Source: Emergomyces orientalis
Taxonomy: Eukaryota; Ascomycota; Eurotiomycetes; Onygenales; Ajellomycetaceae
Assembly (NCBI GenBank): GCA_002110485.1
Contig: MOWL01000067.1
Location: 1,302,001 to 1,366,000, forward strand
DNA length: 64,000 nt
Direction: 5' to 3'
Shown here piece after piece: positions 1 through 11,399 of this stretch. The notes under the pieces are model-generated. The model was given only the letters and a program-made list of their open reading frames with translations. It did not search any database and was not told where the DNA came from. Position numbers and translations under genes: made by a program. The stretch's first letter is position 1; each line of letters starts with the position of its first letter.

Positions 1-282
1 TGTATGTCTACGGCGTGGATCTGCCATTTTGACACGCGCCTTGTCGGCCTTTGATAGGCATAAACTACTAGTGATTCCCGTTTAATCGTCCGTTTAAAAG
101 GTTTAGCTTCCCTCTACTAGGTAAAAATACTGCGTTCACAAACGTGCCCCTTGCTGCGAAGATTCTCTAATTTTCACAACCATAAGTACTCTCAAGGGCA
201 AGGGTATGACTGAAATATATTTAACATTAAATTTTATGTCACAAAAAGTCAGTCACTGAGAAAATCAGTGAAATTTCGAGAG

Positions 283-1458
283 ATGTCTTTCGAGTCAACA
301 ACGACATCCAGCCGCCGCGTTTTCGAGATTGCCATCATATGCGCTCTGCCTCTAGAAGCCCGTGCTGTCAAGGCACTGTTCGAGACGCAGCCAGCAAACG
401 AGAAAAACACCAAGCTCGGCTATAGCGCGGGTACTCGTGTCAATTCTAGCAAGTCACGCGCGGACCGGAATTTGTACACAACTGGCAGAATCGGCCATCA
501 CGATGTTGCCTTGGTGCATATGCCTGGCATTGGCGAGATCTCCGCAGCTGCGGTGGCGGCTGACCTGAAACACAGCTTTGAAGGAATCAAGCTTGCATTG
601 GTTGTTGGGATCTGTGGGGGAGTGCCTGGCAGCGCTAATGGTAAGCCAGAAGAAAGCCCTAGGAAGCTCATGTTAGGCGATGTTGTTGTTGGGAAGCAGG
701 TTATCCAGTACGACTTTGGGAGACAGTATACGGACGGGTTCAAGCAGAAGGATGATCCAGAGAATAGCTTGAACAGACAGAATCCGGAAATTCGAGCGTT
801 TATAGCGAAGCTAGAGTCGATGAGAGAAGAACTTGAGAAACAGACGTGGGAATATCTCCGCAGTGTCGTCAAGTTTAAGCTGAGTGAAGGAAACAGCACT
901 GGTCCTCTTCATGAGCTGAGAGACGAGCTCCTACCACCAAATTACCTGCACAAGCACCACAACCTGGACGACTGCAGGGACAAAAAGTGTCGGAACGACC
1001 ATGGGGTCTATGAAGACGCACGGGTTGCCTCTTGTGAGCAACTAAAGTGTGATACAAATCAGTTATTCACGTTAAGTCGTGGCGAGCCCAAGCAAAAACC
1101 AGATAATACACTTCGGCACTATCGCGTCAGGAAATACCGTGATGAGGTCTGGTGAGGAGCGCGACAAGATTGCAGCAAAAGAGAAGCAAAACATCATCGC
1201 CTTTTACATGAAGGGCGCAGGGGTATGGGATTACCTCCCCTCTGTCATAGTTAAGGGGTTTGTGACTACGCCGATAGCAACAAGAATAAGAAATGGCAGG
1301 AGTACGCTGCAATGACTGCCGCGGTCTGTACAAAGGTGATACTGGAGCAGTGGCCCAGTAAACATCCCCAGCAGAGTCTGGAAAATCAGGCAAGTTTTAA
1401 TTCCAATAACACAAAAGAGTTTTCAAAAAACCATTTTGCCTCTTCTTCGGTTCGCTGA
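283..1458 (+). pseudogene. Broken nucleoside phosphorylase (PNP/UDP) domain gene
   Basis: The first ATG is at 283. The N-terminal half reads as a fungal purine/uridine phosphorylase domain, with FEIAIICALPLEARAV near the start, the glycine-rich VVGICGGVP, and GDVVVGKQVIQYDFGRQY. Around 1070-1090 the family match leaves the first frame and resumes one frame over with IIHFGTIASGNTVMRSGEERDK. Around 1255-1262, where a run of four G appears one base short, it shifts again into a third frame reading CDYADSNKNKKWQEYAA and ending EQW before a stop at 1456-1458. The motif normally written MEGA, whose Glu contacts ribose, is MKGA here. Two frameshifts plus loss of that Glu make a pseudogene the best reading. 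In fungi this domain often heads NACHT, NB-ARC or ankyrin proteins; no such downstream domain is present. Sequencing error could explain single shifts, but not easily all three changes. Confidence 0.8.
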
Positions 1459-3996
1459 AAGTTTTATAACGTAAATACGAAAATTGGGGTCCAGTCGGGG
1501 CAGGTGTATATGAAACATGGTACATTAAAATATAGAGTTCTGAAAGAACGAACGGTAGGCTCCTCCCTTTGAAAAAAAGAGTATTTCGAGGGCTGATAAA
1601 GCTAAGATAGGCTCTGAAGGCCGGGGCATTTGAGGTTCAAAAAAAATAAAAAGGAAAGGGAAAGATAGGGCATCCTTTTATGTAGGAAGAAATGATCAGC
1701 TGGTATTCTGTTGATTCTGTGGATATTTTGAAATTTGTCTCTATTTTGATTGCTATTTATGCTTGATAGAGAATAATTATAGATAGGTGCGGCACCAATT
1801 TATTATCGTTTGAGGAAAATATAGCATCCGGTTTTCGCAGGAGGTGTTCATGAAAGTGGAATGTTTGAGCTGATACACTTCCAGTTGAGCAGAGAAATAG
1901 GTTTTGCTGCGAGTTCGACGGGGTAGATGAGAACGAGATGCATAAATTGCGTCGTGCCCATTATCAGGTAGTTGAGAATCTTTCCCCTCCCCCACATTAA
2001 CTCTTAATTCGGTCCACGGAAGTTTAATAATAACGGGGCACGGGCGCTCCGTCTCTTTTAACAAAGCCGGAGTATGCGCTGCATCCTTGTAGCTAGTGAA
2101 TCAACTCTAAGTCGATTTTCCTCATTTTTTAGGCCAATGGTTTTATGAGGCGTTCAGCCAATTTTGGCCGAGGGTTGTTGATAAAGGAGGGATGAGCCCA
2201 ATAGCTCAATGGAGTGCAAAAACTTCCGAGCTCACAATCGAGTGGCTTGCTGGCAGCCTGGCAGACGGCACTCTCGCAGGCTAAGCCACAAAGTCCTCGC
2301 AAACTCTTGACCCCAAATTTTCAGGTGAACTTTGGGGCTACTAAATCCTGGGCCATCCGCTCATACCCAGTATTTTCCGCCTCTTGAATGTCCCAGGCTG
2401 AGGGCGCAATGCAAGGATAAGGCTAACCCAGGATCCCATTTCATCTTCCCAGTCCTAAAGCAGTGTTTTTTTTCGAATGGGTCTAATTCGTCCCGTCGGA
2501 TGCATTCAAACCCCCTCTCATGACAGACTTTGGCTGATCGCTCCAATCGAAAGAGAAGATGATTTTGCCTTCGATCACCATACTTCTTGGCCCTATTCCT
2601 ATTCTTAGTGATCCAAAACCAGCTCTAAACCACGGCGGGAAATGGGCGAGTATTCAACAGCCAACAAGCAAGCCCGTGAACGGTGGGGTTCTTTTAAAGG
2701 TTTTAGTTCTCGGGCTTAGCTCTTGGCCCTTTCTTAGATCATCGTCTTTTCTAGCTTTGTGTGGGGCTTTCCAAGGTTGTTTTCACTACAATTTTGGCTT
2801 CCGTTAGTTAAAGCTTAACCCAGAACTTAGCGGTATGCTTTGCCCATTTGCTTGGTAGCTCACCACCAAAAACCATGGACCCTTCAAGGTTTGCATTCCC
2901 CTTCCTGAGGACCGAATGCGTAGAAAATGCTGACCGCCGTTGGTAGCTACCCGTGGGCGATCCACATCGACAGTTGACTCTTGTTGTCATTATTAACATT
3001 TTTTTGTTTTAAAATTTTTGGGAGAGAAAAGTTCAAAAATTAAGCTGCTTGAAATGTAAAACCGCTTAACTCGCAAACCAGCAATTTGGAGATTATGATG
3101 ATATCATCGTCTAGCTACCAGGCTTCGGCTAAATGCCACTCCGCCGCATGGTTGCAGCAAAAAAAACAAAAAAAAAAAAAAAAAAAAAAAGTCCGTTAAT
3201 CTTCTTATTCGACGAATGTCAAATGTGGGGAGTTTTGTCAGCGGGAAGTTTGTAACAGCGTTGCAGACTTTGCTAAAAAATTAATAGTTTCATGGGACCC
3301 ATCCCATCTTGAGCTCATCGTCAGCGCTAAGCCTAGCACTCCCCTCTTCATCAGGGTTTTCATCCGTGTGAATCTAACATTTTATCGCGCAGGCCTGCAG
3401 AGATTCGTGAGCGTTCGATATTCAACCAATAATAATAACCAACAACAGCCTAGCGGCCTTGCAGTTCCTCATCATGGTCGGTAATTTTTGCTTCTAAAGG
3501 GCAAGGTGTTTCTGTGGGAGACCAGCATCGGGATCATCATCTCCCCCCAAACTGTGCCTTGTATCGGGCTTTGCCGCTCCTGTTATGAGATGATCTCGTG
3601 AGAACCAATCGTTCTTAACTTACCGCAGCACGTCGGCGATTTGACTACCTTTGATTTTGGGGATCTTCTTCACAGAATTTGCGCCTTTTAAATGATTGAT
3701 TGGCACCCATTTAGCAGTTAACTAGCTTTGACGGTCGAAATTCCCGAACCTTGCTTGCACTCACATGAGAAGTGATTGTTGCATCTCACCTCACTACCCG
3801 GGAGAACCTCCTTATCTTTTAGTGATTTCCTACTTCCCGTCCTCTTTCCCTTTGATTCTCTCCTGTCGACTTTTGCCTATATTTTGGTCTCCCTTTTGGT
3901 CTTTTTTTGCCCATTTTGGCCGGCTCCGACAGCCTCACATATGTGCTCGGTTGGTAAATCCCCGAACTTAAGCTTCCTTAATTGATCCCGCCCAGG
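1459..3996. other. Intergenic region with poly-A tract; permease upstream region
   Basis: No coding region I can support. A near-pure A tract occupies 3159-3190 (A8, one C, A23). From about 3770 to 3960 the plus strand is strongly pyrimidine-rich (repeated TTTCCC/CTCTC blocks), as in many fungal core promoters, and it leads directly into the permease start. Confidence 0.5.
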
Positions 3997-5655
3997 ATGG
4001 GCACACCGGAACAAATCGCCGTCTATGATGATGGCAAACCTTCTTCCCCCGTCCCAGACCAGGAGAAAGGCAACCGCGATGCCATCCGCGCTTTGGTCGA
4101 AGCCGACTTGCTTGACGACCGCTATGCCAACACCCAGCGTGGCCTCAAATCGAGGCATGTACAGATGATGGCTCTGGGAGGTACAATTGGCACAGGTCTC
4201 TTCGTCGGAAGTGGTCTGGCTCTCCACACTGGTGGCCCTGCGTTTTTGCTTGGAGCGTACATCTTCATGGGTTCTCTGGTCTTCGGTGTGGTCACGGCGG
4301 TCTCTGAGGTAGCGACTTACCTCCCCGTTCATGGCGGCACCATGAGTTATTATGCATACCGCTATTGTTCCCGAAGCATGGGTTTCGCTCTAGGATATCT
4401 GTACTGGTACTCGATGGGTATTTTGGTACCAAATGAAATCACCGCTGCTGCAATGGTCATTGAGTACTGGCACCCGGATGTTCACGTTGCGGTCTGGATT
4501 ACTATCATGATGGTGGTCATTATCGCCCTCAACGCCCTCCCCGTTGGTTGGTACGGAGAGTCCGAATTTTGGTTTGCCGGGCTCAAGGTCATTGCTTTGA
4601 CCGGGTTGCTTATGCTCTCTTTTATACTCTTCTGGGGCGGTGGCCCGAAGCGCCAACGGCTAGGATTTCACTTCTGGAAGGATCCGGGGGCAGCAAACGA
4701 ATATATCCTAACAGGGGATGTTGGCCGCTTCATCGCCCTTCTTCAAACGATAGTTCTCGGTGCCTTCGCCTTCCTATTCGCTCCCGAGTTGATTGTCACC
4801 ACGGCTGGAGAGATGGAGTCGCCCCGTTATAACATCCCTCGCGCATCACGCCGCTTCTTCTACCGTCTGCTGTTCTTCTACGTCTTTGGTGCCCTCGCCA
4901 TCGGTGTTATATGCCCCTCTAACCTCCGGGCCCTCAAAGATGGCGGGTACGGCGCTGCCTCATCACCATTCGTCCTGGGTATCAAACATGCTGGGATCCC
5001 CGTGCTGGATTCCATAATCAATGCGGCCATCCTCTTATCTGCCTGGAGCTCTGGAAACTCCTACCTTTACATGTCCTCCCGATCCCTCTACTCTCTCGCT
5101 GTAGCCGGCAATGCCCCGAGCATTTTCAAGACCTGCAACCGTTATGGCCTCCCCTACGTGGCATTAATCGCCAGTTCGCTCTTCTCACTCCTCTCCTATC
5201 TCTCCGTTGCAAACAGCAGCACGACTGTCTTCCAGTGGCTTGTCAGCTTGACAAACACGTCTGGATTTATCAGCTGGACCTGCTGTTGCATCGTGTATTT
5301 CCGTTTCCGTGCTGCAACCGATGCACAAGGCGTTGACCGGCCGTACAAGTCTATGCTACAGCCCTGGGGTGCACGGGCGGGTATAATTGGATTTCCGTTC
5401 CTCGTTCTGCTCAACGGGTTTTCTAACTTCTTCCCATCCAACTGGACTGTGGCCGGCTTCTTCACGTCATATATTGGTTTGCCGGCTTTCTTAGTGATTT
5501 ATTTCGGCCATCGCATCTACGCCAGACAGGATCCGTGGTTACTCTCACCACATGATGTCGATTTGCAGACAGGTCTTGAAGAGACGCTTGCTGCGGAGAC
5601 ACCGCCCAAAATCAGGAAGGGCTGGATTCGGTATGTCACCATTCTCTGGGAGTAG
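3997..5655 (+). CDS. Amino acid permease, yeast AAT/APC family
   Basis: Integral plasma-membrane transporter, inferred to import amino acids by proton symport. The single exon encodes 552 residues from the ATG at 3997; upstream in-frame codons give only a TTG. The N-terminal cytoplasmic tail (about residues 1-45) ends in RGLKSRHVQMMALGGTIGTG, the family signature at the entry to TM1, followed by GLFVGSG. About twelve hydrophobic segments follow, with the conserved PxHGG (PVHGG) and SPRYNIPRA stretches before the later helices and a soluble C-terminal tail after about residue 505. The length of about 550 is normal for the family. The nearest yeast types would be Gap1, Agp2 or Dip5; substrate cannot be read from sequence. 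It is intronless, unlike most neighbours. Confidence 0.95.
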   Translation: MGTPEQIAVYDDGKPSSPVPDQEKGNRDAIRALVEADLLDDRYANTQRGLKSRHVQMMALGGTIGTGLFVGSGLALHTGGPAFLLGAYIFMGSLVFGVVTAVSEVATYLPVHGGTMSYYAYRYCSRSMGFALGYLYWYSMGILVPNEITAAAMVIEYWHPDVHVAVWITIMMVVIIALNALPVGWYGESEFWFAGLKVIALTGLLMLSFILFWGGGPKRQRLGFHFWKDPGAANEYILTGDVGRFIALLQTIVLGAFAFLFAPELIVTTAGEMESPRYNIPRASRRFFYRLLFFYVFGALAIGVICPSNLRALKDGGYGAASSPFVLGIKHAGIPVLDSIINAAILLSAWSSGNSYLYMSSRSLYSLAVAGNAPSIFKTCNRYGLPYVALIASSLFSLLSYLSVANSSTTVFQWLVSLTNTSGFISWTCCCIVYFRFRAATDAQGVDRPYKSMLQPWGARAGIIGFPFLVLLNGFSNFFPSNWTVAGFFTSYIGLPAFLVIYFGHRIYARQDPWLLSPHDVDLQTGLEETLAAETPPKIRKGWIRYVTILWE

Positions 5656-6354
5656 TGTGGCATGGCGATGGAACAACGTAATGGTGGTAGTGGAGGTGGG
5701 CCTTAGCTATTCGGCCCTATTCTTTCCATTAGTGTCATCATTATCTACCCAAATACCCTTTTAGCAATTGCGTACATGCGCGCTCTTGATTTGCGGTAAC
5801 TGGGATTCACGTTGAATAATATTATGTGTATACGTTCTCTCAAACGTTTTTGATATGCTGCCTTTTATCAATTTATTTCAGATTAAATGCTACTACTGTT
5901 TGTTTTTAGGGCTGCTCAATACTAGTATGTCTGGTACTTAAAGGATGCCAGGATTCGGATGAATACCGGATGCAATCGGAGGAAGCGAGTGTGGGGTTCA
6001 CGCGCTAATGCTCGACGGTCAAAACCGGGGGGCGAGAGGATAGTAGGTAGCTGAGTAGGGTAGCTACTCTAACCCTGCTTCTCCAAGTCGAATAGCTGGA
6101 GCCAACTTTTCATAAAGGACCAAGACGACACCTCTCGGACTGCCCTTTTTCATTGTATGTGCTGCGGCAAAATAATAATAACCCATAACATATCAAGTTT
6201 AATGCAATCTATTTAAACGAAACCTCCGCGCCCCTCTTCCACCTCCTGTCCCTCCCCTCTTCCCCTCTTACACCCACTCGACATCCCTCATTGAGAAGAC
6301 CTCGCCATAAAATAAATATAAATATAAATAGATAAAAACATCTCGCCTCAAAAA
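5656..6354. other. Intergenic; 3' end of permease and promoter of SDR gene
   Basis: No coding signal. The last 50 bases before the SDR start are A/T-rich with three overlapping AAATAT units (about 6309-6331), which could act as a TATA-like element. A C/T-rich stretch lies at about 6225-6290. Confidence 0.4.
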
Positions 6355-7176
6355 ATGTCGTCAAACACCGTCTACGCCATCACCGGCGCAAACCGGGGCA
6401 TCGGCCTGGGCCTTGTGAAAACCTACCTCTCCCGCCCTAACACTACCGTCATTGGCCTCGTACGCAACAGCGGTAGTGCCAGCATGCTCCGTGATGCCAC
6501 TTCTACTGCTGCGGAAACTAGAGGCACGAACAGTATCCTCTATACCATCGAGATCGACTTCTCTGATCCGGCCATCACAAATACGCCAGAGAAGATTCGC
6601 GAGCTAGTTCTTGCCGGCACGAATAACATAACTCATATCAACACCCTAATCCTCTCGGCTGCTACCCTAACGCCCATGGTGCCTACGCTCTCCATCACCG
6701 CTGCGGATCTGCGCACATGCTTCGAAATAAACACGATCGCACCGCTGATGACCTTCCAGGCCCTGTGGCCGCTTATGCAGGCTGCAGACGGCCCGAAGAA
6801 GTTCATTATGCTTTCATCATCTGTAGCCTCTATAGGGGCCATGGAGTCGTTCGTCGGCTCCGCGTATGCCATGAGCAAGGTAGCGATGAATTGGGCTACG
6901 AAGAGTCTGCATGAGCAGATTGTTGGCAAAGGGGGTGACGGCGAGGGGCTGGTGAGTGTTGTGGTTCATCCGGGCTGGGTGTCGACTGAGATGGGAGTGG
7001 TGGCTGCGGGTGATTGGAAGGTGGATGTTAAGGAGATGATGGAGGGTGGGTATATGGTTACTTTGGATCAGTCGGTAAAAGGGCTTGTCGCGGTTGTGGA
7101 TGGGGCGACAAGGGAGAGGGATGGGGGGAAGTTCATTGCAGGGGTTAAAGGGTCGAGGATGGAGTTGCCATGGTGA
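6355..7176 (+). CDS. Short-chain dehydrogenase/reductase (C-factor / Nor-1-like)
   Basis: NAD(P)-dependent oxidoreductase with a classical SDR Rossmann fold, 273 residues, single exon. The cofactor motif is TGANRGIG at residues 10-17. The catalytic YxxxK is Y171-K175 (SAYAMSKVA), with the catalytic Ser in the SSSVAS run (154-159). The usual NAG motif that stabilises the central sheet reads SAA (101-103). The substrate is unknown; the shape resembles the Nor-1/NorA ketoreductase and bacterial C-factor branch, but no other secondary-metabolism gene is adjacent, so a biosynthetic role is not implied. The ATG at 6355 follows an A-rich AAAA context. Confidence 0.9.
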   Translation: MSSNTVYAITGANRGIGLGLVKTYLSRPNTTVIGLVRNSGSASMLRDATSTAAETRGTNSILYTIEIDFSDPAITNTPEKIRELVLAGTNNITHINTLILSAATLTPMVPTLSITAADLRTCFEINTIAPLMTFQALWPLMQAADGPKKFIMLSSSVASIGAMESFVGSAYAMSKVAMNWATKSLHEQIVGKGGDGEGLVSVVVHPGWVSTEMGVVAAGDWKVDVKEMMEGGYMVTLDQSVKGLVAVVDGATRERDGGKFIAGVKGSRMELPW

Positions 7177-7598
7177 CGGTGAGAGGAACTGGAATGAAAA
7201 ATGGCAAAGGGATAGATCTGGCGTGGTATGGGGATTATGAGCGCAGATTCGGGGGATTTTCGCCTGCTCGACTACCATTTTATCAATAGAGAGGTGCATT
7301 AGATGAAGAGAGGCAGATTTACATAGTTACTCAGGAAGCGCAAGCTGCAAAGGTAGATATCAGTCATATGATGAGCATATATAGTAGAATGGGTATGCAC
7401 ATGTAGCTATGTAATGTACTGTACATATCTCTATATATATTCTATAGATATGAAAACGTTTACTATGTAAATCGCTCTGCCCTCCCTCGACCAAAACTAG
7501 CTGGGTTAGTTTTAGGGCACAATATGGCTTAGTCAGCCATGTTCACACTGGCTCTACGCAGATAATAGTTTTTATGGGGATCGGGTATCATCAACAAA
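7177..7598. other. Intergenic between SDR gene and tRNA-Asn
   Basis: A/T-rich spacer with TATATA-containing runs at about 7425-7450. No gene seen. Confidence 0.4.
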
Positions 7599-7672
7599 GT
7601 CTCTGTGGCGCAATTGGTTAGCGCGTTCGACTGTTAATCGAGAGGTTGGAAGTTCGAGCCTTCCCAGGGACG
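7599..7672 (+). tRNA. tRNA-Asn (anticodon GTT)
   Basis: A full cloverleaf can be drawn. Acceptor stem 7599-7605 pairs with 7665-7671 (one G-U), D stem GCGC 7608-7611 pairs with 7621-7624, and anticodon stem 7626-7630 pairs with 7638-7642. The loop CTGTTAA gives anticodon GTT. T stem GGAAG 7648-7652 pairs with CTTCC 7660-7664 around TTCGAGC. The discriminator base is G7672. There is no intron. CCA is not encoded, as expected for a eukaryotic nuclear tRNA. Confidence 0.96.
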
Positions 7673-7674
7673 GA

Positions 7675-7681
7675 TTTTTTT
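7675..7681 (+). terminator. RNA polymerase III T-run terminator
   Basis: Seven T residues start two bases after the tRNA discriminator base, the usual Pol III stop signal. Confidence 0.85.
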
Positions 7682-8466
7682 ATTATTTTGTTATTTTATT
7701 TTGATTTTTAATTATCATTCCCTCATTACAACAGTTTGTTTCGGATCCCAGCTATACATTGACGTGGAAAAAAGTGGTCGCTCTCTTTCTAATTGCAGAA
7801 GATATGTAGGCAGGAGGAAGACTATGTAAACAGAATATCTAAAAACGAACAACACAGCATATATATATATATATATAAGTGATGGGAACACTGCAAACAA
7901 TTGCCAATTGCGTTGGCGGGGAAATGTAATTGATAAGTCATGGTAAGTCTATCTAGGTGACGCCTTCATCTCGCATGGCTAAATCTGGCTCTTTTATCGG
8001 GAGATAAACAGGGCCGATGCTATGAGCAAATTCGCGCCTCGTGAATGGACTACAAAATGCTACATGACCATTTCGAATGGACCATTGGGACGAGAAGGTG
8101 ATCAAAGGGGAAAATAAAGAGTATGATAATCATCTTCCAGATTCGTTGTGAACCTGGCCACTACGACTGGCGAACATATCCTTCCTTTGTCATTCTTTAT
8201 TTGCCTATGTGGCCACCAAACCTTCATTGGTGCTACAGCAAGTCAGGTCACCTCCTGGCGTCCTGGCATATTTTTGCTGGAGACTTGATTATTATTGGTA
8301 AAGATTGCGGTTGAGGCATGTATTTCCCAATATAGTGTTGAACTCGCAATCCGTATTCTAAACCAACCCCACCCCTTACCCCCAGCCCCCCTCCCCCATT
8401 TCTGCCATCTACATAGCAGACTCTGCTCTTCCAGAAACGGGAATAAACAAAAAAGGCTCAGAGAGC
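7682..8466. other. Intergenic with AT microsatellite
   Basis: An (AT)n run lies at 7859-7877. No coding region recognised; the right part is the 3' flank of the minus-strand dehydrogenase. Confidence 0.4.
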
Positions 8467-9970
8467 TTAAGTGCTGGCTCCCAGCCGCCGCTCGATCTCA
8501 TTGCATACCGCATTCGTCACTTCAATGGTTGTGCTTTTGCCACGCAGGTCGGCTGTCACTATCCCCTGTTCGCAGACGGATTCCACGCAGCCTAGCAGTT
8601 CAGTCGCTGCTCTTTTTTCTCCTAACCACGAGAGCATTTCCGCTGCTGTCCAAAAGGTAGCTACGGGATTGGCTGATTATGTTTCAACATTCCCTTTCGT
8701 CAGCTGACACGGGAAAAGCACGATAAAGGGGAGAGTAACCAAAAAAGGACGTACCAATCCCCTTTCCGGTTATGTCGAAAGCTGACCCGTGAATTGGCTC
8801 AAACATGGAAGGGTTCTCGCGCGTGGGGTCAAGGTTGCTCGTAGGAGCTATGCCAATTGATCCTGCAAGGGCTGCTGCAAGATCAGAAAGGATATCGGCG
8901 TGCTGCAGGACAATGGGGCGCGGACCAGACACATCAGTGGTTGATAGCGCAAATAAACAGAAGGGAGAGCAGTTCGAGATCCCACCGGCCGGTCTCCCCG
9001 CTGCCTGTGAAACTTAAAATCAAAGGGAGGATAAAGCGACATACCAAATTCGTCGCAACAATCGTATCTAAACTCTCTGGCTTCAGCACCATTCTAGTCG
9101 TCATAGCATCCACCAACATCTTGTCATATGTCAAATCAGGAAACTGTTCTGCGACCTCCGCCGCAATCTCATCCCACATAACCAATCCGTTTCTCTGCGC
9201 ATTGCTCTTCGTGACAACAGTGATATGCTTCTTCGGCCTGCTCCGCGCAGTTTCAAAAGCAAATTTCATAATCCGTTCCACGCCGTGGCGGGTAAAGATG
9301 GAAACATCTGTAGCCACTTCCCACGGCTTCCCGACATGGCTGCGTCCACCATGGCCAGCGTACTCCCCCTCGGAGTTTTCGCGGATGATTACCCAGTCAA
9401 GATCACCTGGTTGACAGCCGCGGAGCGGTGATTGGGTGCCACGGAAGACCTTTGTTGGACGGACATTTGCGTATTGTTGCAGCGGTTGGCATATTGCTAG
9501 ACGAAGACCCCAGAGGGAGATGTGATCTGGTACGTCTGGAATATCGCAATGATAAACGAAGAAAGGAGCAAAGTAAAAGTCCAGTTAGCCTAGCTACCTC
9601 GCATTCATTTTATTTTAGTGCTGAAATGCGCACTACAGATTATATAAATAGGTCTATATAGGTGCAAGTATATTTGCAGTGCAACTGTGTACGCACCAGG
9701 AGCTCCAACTGCGCCAAATAAAATTGCATCAAATTTCCTCAGAACATCAAGTGCACCGTCGGGGAGATACCTGCCGTGTTCCTTATAATAGGCACTGCTC
9801 CATTCGAAGTTTACAAATGCCAGTTCGAAAGTATTCAGCGTGTCGGCGAGTGTGTTGAGCACTTTGATTCCCGCCCCTATCACTTCAGGCCCAACGCCGT
9901 CAGCGGGTATAGCAGCGATTTTGTAGCATGGGCGGGAAACGCCGTCACTGGCTGGTTTTGAGGAAGACAT
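8467..9970 (-). CDS. Isopropylmalate/tartrate-type decarboxylating dehydrogenase
   Basis: NAD-dependent beta-decarboxylating 2R-hydroxyacid dehydrogenase, 372 residues in four exons: 9697-9970, 9045-9535, 8755-8902 and 8467-8672. Introns are 161, 142 and 82 nt, with donors GTGCGT, GTATGT and GTACGT; all phases agree. The N terminus reads YKIAAIPADGVGPEV. Exon 2 opens DVPDHISLWGLRLAI and carries RENSEGEYAGHGG. The metal-binding Asp residues lie in DAMTTRM and HADILSDLAA (the latter opens exon 3), and the cofactor loop is GSAFDITGKGIANPVATFW across the last intron. This resembles tartrate dehydrogenase/decarboxylase and D-malate dehydrogenase more than Leu2, but the substrate is not settled by sequence. 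The ATG at 9970 sits just before the first conserved strand and no upstream exon is needed. Confidence 0.9.
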
Positions 9971-11382
9971 AATTTTTCTTTTCTCCTTTACTCCTTTTAT
10001 TTGCGTAAGATTAATACAGTCAGGTGCTTGGTGCAGCTTGCGGGGGGGAACCAAGGCAAATGAGAGAACAACTCGGCAGCCGAACAATACGATGAGAGAA
10101 GATGCTTGGGATGGAAGTGAGGTGCAGCAGTCGGTAGTTAGCCTGCCCCATCTCCCGCTCCACCCACTCGCTGGTGATCCTCTTGTTTTGTTAGGGCCGG
10201 ATGGTGTCACGGAGAGCCGGATGATGACACGGAGAGACTCTGGTCAACTAAATAGCCGAGAGCCGGGGCTTGCTGCAACTGTATTGTTTTACCGCAACAA
10301 TTTTTCAAATAAGTACAGTGCCTACCAGCTGCGTTGATTTATTTTATCATCTGCGCTCTCTGTACTGCACAAGATACAACTCGACCCCGGTGATATTTGT
10401 GATGTGAAAAATCCTAGACATACTGTCATTTAACTATCCGTAGTTGCTCTTGGTTAATCTTAACTAAGCCACTGGTCATCGGCCATCCCCACTCATCCTC
10501 TCCACTCATCCTTATTATCAATCTTTTTTTTAATCCTAAACAGAGGAGCTGAATATCCAGTTTTAGCAAATGAATGGTTAAACGACAACCTGTCTCGCTG
10601 ACAAACTAACAATCCCATCAACGCCATCACAGGATCAAATGTCCCTTTCCTCCTGTATTCCCATTATCCACTTCGACAACGAAAACCCACCGCTGAAATA
10701 AGGTGTTGAAATCCATCCCATGATCTCAATTGGGTTATCTAAAACTGCTACCCAGATCCGAGACCTGGATGCCGATGACATGAGCGGATGATGAAGATCA
10801 TGGACGTTTTTAAAACTTGAAACTAACTCCACCAGCAGGGCTGGAACAGGTTTAAAGTTTCAGCGCAATCGAGTCGGAGCATTTCGGTTCATTGTTCGTA
10901 TTACCAGCCCATGGTTTTGTCTGCTTGATACAAGGGTCTATCTAATGCTTGTTTATTCGAGATGATTGATGATGTATTGGTAACTTTCCTCTCCACAAAA
11001 TTCACGCATGGAGCTATGACTTAGAAATAACATCATAGGGCTTGGTTCTCGAGTCGACGAAAATAGGTGATATTTAAAATTGGCCAGTCATTTAGCATTG
11101 TGCCATGCGTGCTCATCCTACCCTATCAATTTTCGTTTACATTATTTCATTCAGTTTGTTACGTCTTTCTAAGGCTGTTTCATTTACCGGCTAGCCACCT
11201 TCATTGCCTGCTTTAGTTGGTTAATATATATATAGTTGCCCTGACAGAATATAAAATATTCAATCCCTCACCATATACTCCAACATTTTGTTTTACAAAC
11301 GTACTGCTGTTAATTATTCTTTGTGGGTTAAACTACCACCTAAAAAACGAACCCTAAATGCCTACCCTCCAAAGTAGGAAGT
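9971..11382. other. Intergenic; divergent promoter region
   Basis: Separates the minus-strand dehydrogenase from the plus-strand F-box gene. No gene found. Short TATATATA run at about 11224-11233, roughly 150 bases before the F-box start. An upstream ORF at 11358-11399 is listed separately. Confidence 0.4.
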
Positions 11383-11399
11383 ATGTTAGATCCAGGTAG
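11358..11399 (+). promoter_or_regulatory. Upstream ORF overlapping the F-box start codon
   Basis: ATG at 11358 opens a 13-codon frame (MPTLQSRKYVRSR) that stops at 11397-11399, after the F-box ATG at 11383 in a different frame. The uORF has T at -3 and the main ATG has A at -3, so leaky scanning past the uORF is plausible. Effect on translation is inferred. Confidence 0.45.

Noticed and set aside
6355..9970. Secondary-metabolite cluster made of the SDR and dehydrogenase genes
   Set aside because: No polyketide synthase, peptide synthetase, terpene cyclase or cluster regulator nearby; the two enzymes alone do not support it.
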